A stretch of DNA of 64,000 bases from Flavipsychrobacter sp. (GCA_041392855.1 JAWKLD010000001.1:2714001-2778000); one strand, 5' to 3'. Shown: positions 1 through 8,389, counted from the first letter of the stretch. Program-made: numbers and translations. The notes: generated by a model from the letters alone, not told the origin.

Positions 1-274
1 CCTTCTCCTCACTCTTAGTAGTACCCGCAGGGCTAATGGCATAGTACTTGCGCACCCGCTTGCCTATATGTACCTGCTCGGTGGTTACCAGCCCGTCCTT
101 CTCCAAAGCATGGAGCGTAGGGTATAGTGCCCCCTCGGTTATCTGTATTCTGTCTTTGGTGAGTTCCTTCACCTTTTGGGTGATCTCATAACCATACATC
201 CTGTCTTGCTCGGTAAGCAGCTTGAGGATAATGGTCTTAAGCGTGCCCTTTATGAGTTCTGAAGAAAATATCAT
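1..274 (-). CDS. PadR family transcriptional regulator (N-terminal part)
   Basis: The visible 91 codons read as a PadR winged-helix DNA-binding domain. It opens MIFSSELIKGTLKTIIL and carries the family signatures MYGYEI and EGALYPTLHALEKDGLV, followed by a basic wing (GKRVRKYY) and the usual 'ISPAG' turn. PadR proteins are homodimeric repressors, often of efflux or stress genes. The start is the ATG whose complement lies at 272-274. The C-terminal dimerisation helix runs off the left edge, so neither full length nor target can be judged. It is transcribed away from the XRE gene, leaving a 160-bp AT-rich divergent intergenic region. Confidence 0.9.
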   Translation of the reverse strand, partial: MIFSSELIKGTLKTIILKLLTEQDRMYGYEITQKVKELTKDRIQITEGALYPTLHALEKDGLVTTEQVHIGKRVRKYYAISPAGTTKSEEK

Positions 275-434
275 AACCTAGTTTATTAATGCCTAAGACA
301 AAGATACATAAGAATCCAATGTATTAACTAATTTTTTGTAAAAATTATTGTGTGAGCAAACAAATGCTGCTACAAAACAGAGGTGTACATATATGTAGTG
401 CTATGGTTATTGTTAGGTATTTACCTTGTTGCCC

Positions 435-662
435 ATGAGTGGAGAACAAGAGTATATGCAACTTATTGGTAAGCGAATAAGACAAGTAAGAAAGCTTAGA
501 GGCTATAGCAGTCAGGAATCGTTTGCATATGAGCATGATATTTCGCGTACCCAATACGGTAGATATGAGCGAGGTGAAGGACTACACGTCAGCAGTTTGA
601 TAAAGCTGGTTAGAATATTTGATATGACCTTAGCGGAGTTTTTTAGTGAGGGGTTTGAGTAA
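435..662 (+). CDS. XRE-family helix-turn-helix regulator, possible controller of the modification island
   Basis: This 75-residue protein is essentially one Cro/C1-type HTH domain. The recognition region is QESFAYEHDISRTQYGRYERG and a hydrophobic C-terminal helix (LIKLVRIFDMTLAEFF) follows. I chose ATG 435 rather than the TTG at 426, because TACCTTG (422-428) resembles the -7 promoter box and would place transcription at about the ATG. It lies 20 bp before vsr and heads the vsr/methyltransferase/nuclease cluster. Small XRE proteins in that position are often controller (C) proteins that time methylase and nuclease expression. That role is inference; I did not recognise a C-box. Confidence 0.85.
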   Translation: MSGEQEYMQLIGKRIRQVRKLRGYSSQESFAYEHDISRTQYGRYERGEGLHVSSLIKLVRIFDMTLAEFFSEGFE

Positions 663-682
663 AGAAATATATAAATTGTGTC

Positions 683-1099
683 ATGGCTGATGTACACGAT
701 AAGAAAACAAGAAGTTATAACATGAGCCAAGTAAAAGGCAAAGACACAAAGCCTGAATTGTTGGTTCGCAAATTTCTTCATGCTAATGGGTTCAGGTATA
801 GGTTACATGTTAAAGACCTTGCCAGTAAGCCAGATATTGTTTTACCCAAATACAATACTGTAATATTTGTTCACGGCTGCTTTTGGCATGGGCATAAAAA
901 CTGTAAGTATTTCACCATACCTAAAACAAAAACAGAATGGTGGACAAAAAAGATAAACGGTAATATAGCCAACGATCAAAAAACGATACATCAATTACAA
1001 GGTGCAGGTTGGAATATAATTACAATATGGACTTGTGAGTTAAAACCTAAAAAGTTAGATGAAACATTAAGCAATTTGATAGATAAACTTACACTTTAG
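683..1099 (+). CDS. vsr: Very short patch repair endonuclease Vsr
   Basis: At 138 aa it has normal Vsr length. Vsr nicks 5' of the T in T:G mismatches left by deamination of 5-methylcytosine, starting short-patch repair. The active-site block is intact: D51 in SKPDIVLP, then H64, H69 and H71 in VHGCFWHGH, matching the catalytic numbering of E. coli Vsr. The C66 and C74 positions of the structural zinc site are also visible, and WTKKI..N precedes the Asp-Gln segment. It sits directly upstream of a C5-cytosine methyltransferase, as expected for a repair partner that removes the mutagenic cost of methylation. Confidence 0.97.
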   Translation: MADVHDKKTRSYNMSQVKGKDTKPELLVRKFLHANGFRYRLHVKDLASKPDIVLPKYNTVIFVHGCFWHGHKNCKYFTIPKTKTEWWTKKINGNIANDQKTIHQLQGAGWNIITIWTCELKPKKLDETLSNLIDKLTL

Positions 1100-1109
1100 T
1101 CGTAAGTTG

Positions 1110-1138
1110 TTTGAAGTTCACCTAAAAGAGTATTTTTG
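1110..1138 (+). promoter_or_regulatory. Promoter for the cytosine methyltransferase
   Basis: TTTG at 1110-1113 is followed after 17 bp by TATTTTTG at 1131-1138, a full match to the Bacteroidota -33/-7 pattern (TTTG, then TAnnTTTG). The box ends 4 nt before ATG 1142, so transcription should begin almost at the start codon. The methylase therefore probably has a promoter independent of the XRE-vsr transcript. Confidence 0.7.
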
Positions 1139-1141
1139 AAC

Positions 1142-2227
1142 ATGAGTCGTTCTGTAGTGCAAAAGATAAGGAAGCCGAAACCAATAGTAAAAGAGTTGGC
1201 ACTAGGAGTTGAAAAAAATATTCCTTTTCCCGGACCAAAAGAGGGAGAAGAAGATTTTACATTTATTGACCTGTTTGCAGGTATTGGTGGTTTTAGGTTA
1301 GCTATGCAAAACCTGAATGGCAGATGTGTATTTACATCAGAATGGGATGCATCTGCACAGAAAACGTATGAAGTGAATTTCGGAGATCGACCACATGGAG
1401 ATATTACCCAAAAAAGCACTAAAGATGCTATACCGAAAAAGTTCGATGTTTTATGTGCAGGTTTTCCTTGTCAAGCATTTTCTATAGCGGGTAAACGTGG
1501 CGGGTTTGAAGATACTAGGGGTACATTGTTTTTTGATGTTGCAGAAATCATTAAAAAGCATCAGCCCAAAGCTGTTTTTTTAGAAAATGTAAAGGGATTA
1601 TTCAATCATGATAAAGGCAAAACGTTAAGCACAATTCTAAACACGTTAAGAGACGATTTGGATTATTATGTGCCTGACCCGCAAATCATAAACGCTAAAT
1701 ATTATGGTGTACCACAGAATAGAGAACGGATTTTTATTGTAGGCTTCAGAAAGAACTTAGCCATTACCGATTTTGAATACCCGCAATCGAAAGATATAGC
1801 AGTTAAGGTTAGTGATATAATAGAAGAAAACGTTGTTAGTGCTAAGTACTATTTGTCTACTCAATATCTAAGCACGTTAAGAGCGCATAAGGAAAGACAT
1901 GCACAAAAAGGTAACGGTTTTGGTTATGAGATTTTAAAAAACGAAGGCGTTGCAAATGCCATTGTAGTAGGTGGCATGGGGCGTGAACGTAACCTAATAA
2001 TTGATAAACGTTTGAAAGACTTTACTCCTGTAACAAAAATAAAAGGTGAAGTAAACAGAGAAGGGATAAGAAGGTTAACACCAAGAGAGTGGGCCAGGCT
2101 TCAAGGGTTCCCTGACGAATTTAAACTGGAAGTAGCAGACGCTTCTGCTTATAAGCAGTTCGGCAACTCGGTTGCCGTACCTGCAATACAAGCAACTGCT
2201 CAAAAAATAATTAAGAAAATTCTATAA
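1142..2227 (+). CDS. DNA (cytosine-5-)-methyltransferase
   Basis: The 361-aa protein transfers a methyl group from SAM to C5 of cytosine in a specific DNA sequence. The conserved motifs appear in order: motif I DLFAGIGGFR, motif IV GFPCQAFSIAGKRGGFEDTRG with nucleophile Cys near residue 110, motif VI ENVKGL, motif VIII QNRERIFIVGF, motif IX RRLTPREWARLQGFPDEF and motif X QFGNSVAVPAI. The variable target-recognition region lies between VIII and IX (about residues 220-300). The ATG at 1142 is preferred over the TTG at 1136 because the TTG lies inside the promoter box. The enzyme is 2 bp upstream of the nuclease gene, so the two are probably cotranscribed. Target sequence cannot be read from the protein. 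Confidence 0.96.
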   Translation: MSRSVVQKIRKPKPIVKELALGVEKNIPFPGPKEGEEDFTFIDLFAGIGGFRLAMQNLNGRCVFTSEWDASAQKTYEVNFGDRPHGDITQKSTKDAIPKKFDVLCAGFPCQAFSIAGKRGGFEDTRGTLFFDVAEIIKKHQPKAVFLENVKGLFNHDKGKTLSTILNTLRDDLDYYVPDPQIINAKYYGVPQNRERIFIVGFRKNLAITDFEYPQSKDIAVKVSDIIEENVVSAKYYLSTQYLSTLRAHKERHAQKGNGFGYEILKNEGVANAIVVGGMGRERNLIIDKRLKDFTPVTKIKGEVNREGIRRLTPREWARLQGFPDEFKLEVADASAYKQFGNSVAVPAIQATAQKIIKKIL

Positions 2228-2229
2228 CT

Positions 2230-3324
2230 ATGATGTTTCATATATGTTTTACAAACCCAAAGGCTTGGGAGATATCATATCAAAAAGGTGTATATGGTAA
2301 TGTTGAAGGTGAAAATGATCAAGAACAAACTTTATGGGGAAAGGTAGCGGACTTGCTTGCAATAAAGAAAGGTGATTATGTATTCTTTTATATAAAGAAA
2401 TCTATGGTCTTAGCTGGATTATTTGAAGTAACCTCAGAGCCATATTACTGTGAAGATTACCTATTTGAAGATGAAACTCAATGCTATCCTTTTAGGTTTA
2501 ATTTTAAGGAGGTATCTGCATATAAAAAATATATTCCAGTATCAGAATTAGCTAAGTTAATACAGATGGGCAACCTGTTTTCTATAAGTACATTTGAAAG
2601 AGATGCTAATGCAACATTTAGAGGAATCAGACAAATTACAAGTCTTGAAGCAGATAATCTGAAAAAAATACTGTTAAGATATAATCCAAAAGTAAATACT
2701 GATGATGTAAAAACTTATGAAGAGATATCTGTATCTGATACACTATTAGAAGCAAGAGAACTTATTTCTAGGAAAGAAGAAGGTGAAACGTTTGAAACTC
2801 CTACTGCGCTTAAACTAACTCTTATACCTACTAAGTTAAAAAGAGTAAGGGATAATTATTATATCTCAAAATATGAAAATGCTTTACAAGGTTATATTTA
2901 CTATTGCATTAAAAGAAACTTAAAGAATATCATTAGCGATCTGGATTTGAATAATAGTATACAATGGCTTCTTGAAGCACCAATATTACATACCCAGCAA
3001 TTTAGATCAGATATATTATGCTTATATAATGAGATTAATGAAGCGCCACACTTTTATTCAATTATTGAGATTAAAAGAGACCAAAAAATTACTATTAGTG
3101 ACCTTTCTCAATTAATTGGCTACATGAAAGCATATGCAGATTTAAAAAAGATACCATTTAGTAGCATTGAAGGTATATATATATCGAATAAATTCGAAGA
3201 AGGTGTCACTAATTACTTGAAAAGTAGAAAAGATACAGAAAACGAAAACCCGATTAGATTAATAGAGTATTCTACAAATGAAGAAGGTGTAGTGACTTTT
3301 GAAGAGTTATTTGTTGAGGTTTAG
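2230..3324 (+). CDS. EVE/PUA-like domain fused to a NucS-like PD-(D/E)XK nuclease, candidate restriction enzyme
   Basis: The protein has 364 aa. Residues 1-150 resemble the EVE/PUA-like fold: MFHICFTNPKAWEIS, a GDYVFFYIKKS strand, LAGLFEVTSEPYY and an F-RGIRQIT end. These domains bind nucleic acid and in several defence proteins read modified bases. Residues about 205-335 look like a NucS/DUF91 nuclease: E216, then D261 (SDILCLY), E280-I-K282 (IIEIKRD) and Q294 in QLIGYM, which form the D...ExK...Q pattern. No transmembrane segment or signal peptide is visible. The start is 2 bp after the methylase stop, so coupled translation is likely. This is the natural candidate for the restriction subunit, although a base-modification reader beside a methylase would be paradoxical unless it reads unmodified DNA or another modification. 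Domain calls are by eye. Confidence 0.7.
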   Translation: MMFHICFTNPKAWEISYQKGVYGNVEGENDQEQTLWGKVADLLAIKKGDYVFFYIKKSMVLAGLFEVTSEPYYCEDYLFEDETQCYPFRFNFKEVSAYKKYIPVSELAKLIQMGNLFSISTFERDANATFRGIRQITSLEADNLKKILLRYNPKVNTDDVKTYEEISVSDTLLEARELISRKEEGETFETPTALKLTLIPTKLKRVRDNYYISKYENALQGYIYYCIKRNLKNIISDLDLNNSIQWLLEAPILHTQQFRSDILCLYNEINEAPHFYSIIEIKRDQKITISDLSQLIGYMKAYADLKKIPFSSIEGIYISNKFEEGVTNYLKSRKDTENENPIRLIEYSTNEEGVVTFEELFVEV

Positions 3325-3343
3325 TTTAAAAGTTGTATATTTG
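3310..3343 (+). promoter_or_regulatory. Orphan consensus promoter downstream of the nuclease gene
   Basis: TTTG at 3310-3313 is followed after 22 bp by TATATTTG at 3336-3343, a full Bacteroidota promoter match. It reads rightward at the end of the nuclease gene, but no gene on the plus strand follows before the convergent icmF terminator. A short stem (GCTATA at 3343-3348, TATAGC at 3354-3359) begins at the expected transcription start. It could drive a roughly 190-nt non-coding RNA or be a chance match in AT-rich DNA. Confidence 0.4.
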
Positions 3344-3420
3344 CTATAGTAATTATAGCCTGTATGCACCTATCTCACCAGCATTTTTTAAGTACCATTT
3401 GTTACTGCCTTGTAACAAGG

Positions 3421-3502
3421 CGTAACATTTCTTCCCGTAAGTGGTTGGCTACCAGCCGTAACATTTCACAGCATACTTTATCTGTAACAATTCGTAACAT
3501 TT
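3421..3502. repeat. Three CGTAACATTT decamers with exact 36-bp spacing
   Basis: CGTAACATTT occurs at 3421-3430, 3457-3466 and 3493-3502, each 36 bp from the next. TGTAACAA at 3411 and 3483 adds a second pair 72 bp apart, and TTGTTAC/GTAACAA form an inverted pair at 3399-3418. The spacers are otherwise dissimilar. On the minus strand an ATG-started frame (3500 to 3402, 32 codons) has 12-residue units each beginning MLR(I/L)V. The region is gene-free (3325-3563) and could be protein-binding sites, a decayed minisatellite or part of a small RNA. Confidence 0.6.
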
Positions 3503-3509
3503 TGGGCAC

Positions 3510-3539
3510 AAAAAAATCCCCACCACACGGGCAGGGATT
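3510..3539 (-). terminator. Rho-independent terminator of icmF
   Basis: Read on the minus strand, AATCCC and GGGATT (3534-3539 and 3515-3520) form a stem that is followed by a run of seven T. It lies 25 bp past the icmF stop codon. Confidence 0.75.
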
Positions 3540-3563
3540 AAAATGTATTGTTACTAAGATGTA

Positions 3564-6500
3564 TTACATATTTCTACGGTACTGTCCACCTACGTCAAAT
3601 AGGGCTTTAGTGATTTGCCCTAGTGAACAATACTTCACGGTATCTATCAGCTTTTCAAAAACATTACCGTTGCTAATGGCTACTTGTTGTAGTTCTTTTA
3701 GCTTTTGTTCGCCAATATCACCCGAGCGCTTCCACAAGTTCTGTACCGTCTCTATTTGGAATTCTTTTTCTTCTGTTGTAGAGCGGATCACTTCTCCTGG
3801 TCTTACTGTAGGAGAGCCCTTACTACTCAAGAATGTGTTTACACCAATGATCGGGAATTCACCTGTATGTTTCAGTGTTTCATAATACAAGCTTTCCTCC
3901 TGTATCTTACCACGCTGATACATGGTTTCCATAGCACCCAATACACCACCACGTTCTGTAATACGATCGAACTCGGTAAGTACGGCTTCCTCAACAAGGT
4001 CAGTCAGCTCCTCTATGATGAACGAACCTTGCAGTGGATTCTCATTCTTAGCCAAGCCAAGCTCTTTATTGATGATCAGTTGTATTGCCATAGCACGACG
4101 AACGCTCTCTTCCGTAGGCGTTGTGATGGCCTCGTCATAAGCGTTGGTGTGCAGTGAGTTACAGTTGTCGTATATCGCGTATAGTGCTTGTAGTGTAGTA
4201 CGTATATCGTTGAAGTCTATCTCCTGTGCGTGTAGCGAACGACCTGATGTTTGAATATGATACTTCAACATTTGAGAACGTTCATTACCACCATATTTGT
4301 TCTTCATGGCTTTAGCCCATATACGGCGCGCCACACGGCCAATAACACTGTATTCTGGATCTATACCATTGCTAAAGAAGAAGGATAGGTTTGGTGCAAA
4401 ATCATTGATGTCCATTCCTCTACTCAAGTAGTACTCTACAAATGTAAAGCCATTACTTAGCGTGAATGCCAATTGAGAAATAGGGTTAGCTCCTGCCTCT
4501 GCTATGTGGTAGCCACTAATAGAAACGGAATAGAAATTACGAACACCATTGTCAATGAAGTACTGTTGTACGTCACCCATCACACGTAGGCTAAACTCTG
4601 TAGAGAAGATACAAGTGTTTTGTGCTTGGTCCTCTTTAAGTATGTCTGCTTGTACGGTACCACGTACTTGTTTCAGTGTTTCTTCTTTGATCTTAGCATA
4701 TACATCGGCAGGTAGTACTTGGTCGCCCGTAACGCCTAGTAGCATCAATCCAAGACCATCGTTACCTTGAGGTAACTCGCCTACTTTGGCATCGCTAAAT
4801 GTAGAAGAGTTGTAGGTTGGTCGTTTAGCGCCTTTCTCTTTATATATAGCTTCTATCTTCTTGTTTACTTCCTCTTCCAGTCCATTTTCTTTGATGTATA
4901 TTTCACACTCTTGGTCTATGGCTGCATTCATAAAGAAGGCGGTAATAGTTGGTGCAGGACCGTTAATGGTCATAGATACCGATGTCTTAGGGTCTGCTAA
5001 ACGGAAGCCACTGTACAGCTTCTTTGCATCGTCTAAGCAGCAAACACTCACACCAGAGTTACCTACTTTACCATATATATCAGGGCGGTGGTCAGGGTCT
5101 TGCCCATATAATGTCACACTATCAAAAGCAGTACTCAAACGTTTGGCAGGCATACCTAGTGATACATAGTGGAAACGCTTGTTGGTACGCTCTGGTCCAC
5201 CCTCTCCTGCAAACATACGTGTTGGGTCTTCACCCTCACGCTTGAATGGATAGATACCAGCTGCATAAGGGAACTCTCCAGGGAAGTTCTCACTCAACGC
5301 CCATTGTAGTATCTCGCCCCAAGCTTCAAACCTTGGTACGGCTACTTTAGGTATCTGTGTATGAGAAAGCGACTCTGTATGTGTTTTTATCTTTAGCTCT
5401 TTATTACGCACCTTGAAGGTGTAGAATTCGTCTTGATATTTCTTCTTCTTCTCATCCCATCCCTCGATTAGTATTCTATTCTTAGGGTCAAGATCTATTT
5501 CAGTTTTGCTATATACTTCCTGTAGTGTTTTAATCAAACGGTCTTTATCTTCTACATCACCGTTTTGCAATGTTTCTATAGTCTTGGTAATACCGAATAG
5601 CTTTTGGGCAATGGCTGCTTGGTCTTTTACCCATTTGTCGTAGCTACGGTTATTCTCTGATATTTCACTTAGGTAACGAGTACGGTTTGGTGGGATGATA
5701 TATATCTTCTCACTCATCTCGTTGCTTATCTCAAAAGTAGACTTTAAGTCAGCATTGGTACGCTCTGCTATCAAATCCATAAGGGATTTGTACATGGTAT
5801 TGGTGCCCGGGTCGTTGAACTGTGATGCGATAGTGCCATATACCGGCATATCATCAGGTTGTTTATCAAACAACTTATGGTTGCGTTGATATTGTTTCTT
5901 TACATCGCGTAGTGCATCCATTGCACCGCGTTTGTCAAATTTGTTGACTACAACTATATCAGCGAAATCAAGCATGTCTATCTTCTCCAATTGAGTTGCT
6001 GCACCATATTCTGGTGTCATTACATACATGCTCAGGTCGCAATAGTCAGTTATTTGTGTATCACTTTGTCCTATGCCCGATGTTTCTAGTATAATAAGGT
6101 CGTATTTTGCTGCTTTAAGCACATTTACCGCATCCATGATATGCTTAGACACGGCAAGGTTGCTTTGGCGTGTAGCCATAGAGCGCATATATACACGATC
6201 GTTACGTATGGCATTCATACGGATACGGTCGCCAAGTAGTGCACCTCCTGTCTTACGTTTAGAAGGATCTACGGATATAATACCGATGTTCTTATCTTCA
6301 AAATCGAGTAAGAAACGGCGAACCAGTTCATCTACCAAAGAGCTTTTACCAGCACCACCTGTACCGGTAATACCCAATATAGGTGTGGTAGACTTAGCAG
6401 CATCTGCTTCTACTTTTTTAAGTATAGCCTGCGTTTCTGGTAAGTCATGAAAGTTTTCAGCTGCTGATATTACTCTTGCGATGTCTTTTGGAGTTTTATC

Positions 6501-6965
6501 TGCTAGGTGACCAGCCTCTCCATTAAGTTGGTTGCCTGTTGGGAAATCACTGGTTTTAATAAGGTCGTCGATCATGCCCTGCAACCCCATCTCACGGCCA
6601 TCATCCGGAGAATAGATACGCGTGATGCCGTAATTGTGTAATTCCTCTATCTCTTCGGGTAAAATAACACCACCACCGCCACCAAAAAGTTTGATGTGTC
6701 CACAGCCTTGCTCTTTAAGTAGATCGTACATGTATTTAAAATACTCTACGTGCCCACCCTGATAGGAGGTGATAGCAATAGCATTTGCATCTTCTTGTAT
6801 AGCACATTGTACAATTTCCTGTACACTTCTATCGTGACCAAGATGTATCACTTCCACACCTGTGCTCTGCATTACACGACGCATGATGTTAATAGCAGCA
6901 TCGTGCCCATCAAAAAGTGACGCAGCAGTTACAATACGAACTTTATTCTTAGGAGTATATGACAT
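3564..6965 (-). CDS. icmF: Fused isobutyryl-CoA mutase IcmF (B12-dependent mutase with G-protein chaperone)
   Basis: IcmF interconverts isobutyryl-CoA and n-butyryl-CoA (and related acyl-CoAs) with adenosylcobalamin. All three expected parts are present in 1133 aa. The B12-binding domain covers residues 8-140 with the DGHDAA cobalt-ligand motif (H21). The MeaB-like GTPase chaperone has Walker A GTGGAGKSS at 201-209, DPSKRKTGGALLGDRIRM after it and NKFDKRG near 340. The C-terminal mutase barrel (about 540-1133) has PYAAGIYPFKREGEDPTRMFAGEG and SGYHIAEAGANP. The domain order separates it from two-subunit methylmalonyl-CoA mutase. It is monocistronic with its own terminator. I see no cobalamin riboswitch in the 110-bp upstream gap. 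Confidence 0.96.
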   Translation of the reverse strand: MSYTPKNKVRIVTAASLFDGHDAAINIMRRVMQSTGVEVIHLGHDRSVQEIVQCAIQEDANAIAITSYQGGHVEYFKYMYDLLKEQGCGHIKLFGGGGGVILPEEIEELHNYGITRIYSPDDGREMGLQGMIDDLIKTSDFPTGNQLNGEAGHLADKTPKDIARVISAAENFHDLPETQAILKKVEADAAKSTTPILGITGTGGAGKSSLVDELVRRFLLDFEDKNIGIISVDPSKRKTGGALLGDRIRMNAIRNDRVYMRSMATRQSNLAVSKHIMDAVNVLKAAKYDLIILETSGIGQSDTQITDYCDLSMYVMTPEYGAATQLEKIDMLDFADIVVVNKFDKRGAMDALRDVKKQYQRNHKLFDKQPDDMPVYGTIASQFNDPGTNTMYKSLMDLIAERTNADLKSTFEISNEMSEKIYIIPPNRTRYLSEISENNRSYDKWVKDQAAIAQKLFGITKTIETLQNGDVEDKDRLIKTLQEVYSKTEIDLDPKNRILIEGWDEKKKKYQDEFYTFKVRNKELKIKTHTESLSHTQIPKVAVPRFEAWGEILQWALSENFPGEFPYAAGIYPFKREGEDPTRMFAGEGGPERTNKRFHYVSLGMPAKRLSTAFDSVTLYGQDPDHRPDIYGKVGNSGVSVCCLDDAKKLYSGFRLADPKTSVSMTINGPAPTITAFFMNAAIDQECEIYIKENGLEEEVNKKIEAIYKEKGAKRPTYNSSTFSDAKVGELPQGNDGLGLMLLGVTGDQVLPADVYAKIKEETLKQVRGTVQADILKEDQAQNTCIFSTEFSLRVMGDVQQYFIDNGVRNFYSVSISGYHIAEAGANPISQLAFTLSNGFTFVEYYLSRGMDINDFAPNLSFFFSNGIDPEYSVIGRVARRIWAKAMKNKYGGNERSQMLKYHIQTSGRSLHAQEIDFNDIRTTLQALYAIYDNCNSLHTNAYDEAITTPTEESVRRAMAIQLIINKELGLAKNENPLQGSFIIEELTDLVEEAVLTEFDRITERGGVLGAMETMYQRGKIQEESLYYETLKHTGEFPIIGVNTFLSSKGSPTVRPGEVIRSTTEEKEFQIETVQNLWKRSGDIGEQKLKELQQVAISNGNVFEKLIDTVKYCSLGQITKALFDVGGQYRRNM

Positions 6966-7076
6966 ATTTTTATTTTAATAGCCGATCTCTAGTTATACCA
7001 ACAAAGAAACGGGGCTGTAAAGTTACAAAATGAACTACAATGGCTATATTTTTTTAAAATGTTATAATCAATAACA

Positions 7077-8357
7077 ATGTGTTCTGTTTCAGCCCATTTT
7101 GTAAAGGTTTCGAGCTTAATTATTTGTGCATTGTTCTTTGCTCTGTCATCCAATGCTCAAGAAGCAGTTCAAGTAAAACTTGTTGATGGAATAACCCAAG
7201 AACCTATTGAAAAAGTACAGCTGATAACGAAAGGAGCTAATATCTTGTATTCTGATAAGAATGGGGTGTTAGGCATACCTAATAGTTTGATTATCAATAA
7301 CTCTTATTTTTTACTGTATAAAGAAGGCTATCAGCCAGATACACTCAAGACCAGTAAATTGCCTGAAGAGCTATACCTATATCCATTACAAAGACTATTG
7401 GGAGAAGCCGTAATTACCAGTAAAAAGTCGCATATAGTTTTAAAAAGGGGTAGGGAGTACATGTTTGATTATGCCTTTGTAGGGGATAATATCCTTATTG
7501 CTTCACGTTCTGGTAAAGGCCATAAACTAAGCTTGGTAGATAATAATGGTCATGTTTTAATGGAAAATAAGGATGCCTTAAGCTTTAAAGAGTTGTATAA
7601 AAGTAGTGTTGGTGTGCTTTATTTGGTCACTTCTTATGGAATACATCGTATAACATTTGACCATGCCACAAAAGAAATAAAAATTGGGGAGCAACAATCA
7701 CTAAGAACCTTGGCACAGTTGAAGGACTGTGTACTTTATAATAATGATGTTTATTACTACAAATTCGTCGATAAAGAGTTGCATTCGATATCGTTTCGTT
7801 TATCGAGAAGGGGGGATACGCAATTAGTATCTTTTAGAGAAAGTTGGCAAAAAGAGGACCTGTTTGATATTGTAGACGGCAAGAGCCAAGTACAACAGTA
7901 TGTAGCACAAGGCAATCTTCAAGCTGCAAAAATGTTATCGAACGTGATAGAGCTAACGGATAAAAACTCATTTAAAAGAATTAATACGCCGCTGTTTTTA
8001 AGGAAAGAAGCATTATTGATATTCGATTTTGATAATGGCTATTTGAACTTTTATTCTTTAAATGGTGTCTTTTTAAAAAGGTGCCCGTTACAATTTGACT
8101 ACGATGATCTAAGGATAAAAGAAATAATGCAAGATGCTATAACAGGCAAGATATATGCTTATAGAGTTAAGCAGGAACATCAAATATTGTTGGAGATAGA
8201 TGTAGAAAAGGGTAGCTTTTCAAAGCAAGGTGTGCGGTTGGAAAAACCATTTGCGCAAAAGGTGACTGTAAGAGGAGGTAATATTTACTACTTATGGAGC
8301 AACGAAAGACAGAAGGGTAAACAACAGTTATATATTCAAACCAATAGTATTAAATAA
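7077..8357 (+). CDS. Exported protein of unknown function with carboxypeptidase-regulatory-like start
   Basis: The 426-aa product begins with a signal peptide (hydrophobic core VSSLIICALFFALSS, cleavage after SNA-Q near residue 28). A short segment follows that resembles the CarboxypepD_reg beta-sandwich common in Bacteroidota exported proteins (VKLVDGITQEPIEKVQL...KNGVLGIP). Residues about 110-420 have repeated aromatic beta-strands separated by turns, suggesting a six- or seven-bladed propeller like those in the 6-bladed beta-propeller family. I see no catalytic motif and no T9SS tail. It is alone on its transcript and converges on the barrel gene through a shared terminator. Confidence 0.75.
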   Translation: MCSVSAHFVKVSSLIICALFFALSSNAQEAVQVKLVDGITQEPIEKVQLITKGANILYSDKNGVLGIPNSLIINNSYFLLYKEGYQPDTLKTSKLPEELYLYPLQRLLGEAVITSKKSHIVLKRGREYMFDYAFVGDNILIASRSGKGHKLSLVDNNGHVLMENKDALSFKELYKSSVGVLYLVTSYGIHRITFDHATKEIKIGEQQSLRTLAQLKDCVLYNNDVYYYKFVDKELHSISFRLSRRGDTQLVSFRESWQKEDLFDIVDGKSQVQQYVAQGNLQAAKMLSNVIELTDKNSFKRINTPLFLRKEALLIFDFDNGYLNFYSLNGVFLKRCPLQFDYDDLRIKEIMQDAITGKIYAYRVKQEHQILLEIDVEKGSFSKQGVRLEKPFAQKVTVRGGNIYYLWSNERQKGKQQLYIQTNSIK

Positions 8358-8389
8358 TAAAGCCTCGAATATTTCGAGGCTTTATTATT
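8354..8389. terminator. Bidirectional terminator
   Basis: TAATAAAGCCTCGAA and its exact complement TTCGAGGCTTTATTA flank a 3-nt loop, with A- and T-rich ends on both sides. It serves the convergent genes ending at 8357 (plus) and 8407 (minus). Confidence 0.9.

Noticed and set aside
3421..3502. CRISPR array
   Set aside because: The repeated unit is only 10 bp, with three copies and unlike spacers; no cas genes are in the window.
3364..3885. Open frame on the plus strand with R-N-I-S units spaced 12 residues apart
   Set aside because: Its first part reflects the 36-bp DNA repeat read in frame, and its larger part is antisense to icmF, which is a certain gene. No RBS-like element or family pattern.
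4861..5245. Open frames antisense to icmF
   Set aside because: Third-position bias and the complete IcmF fold on the minus strand explain them; they are shadows of that gene.
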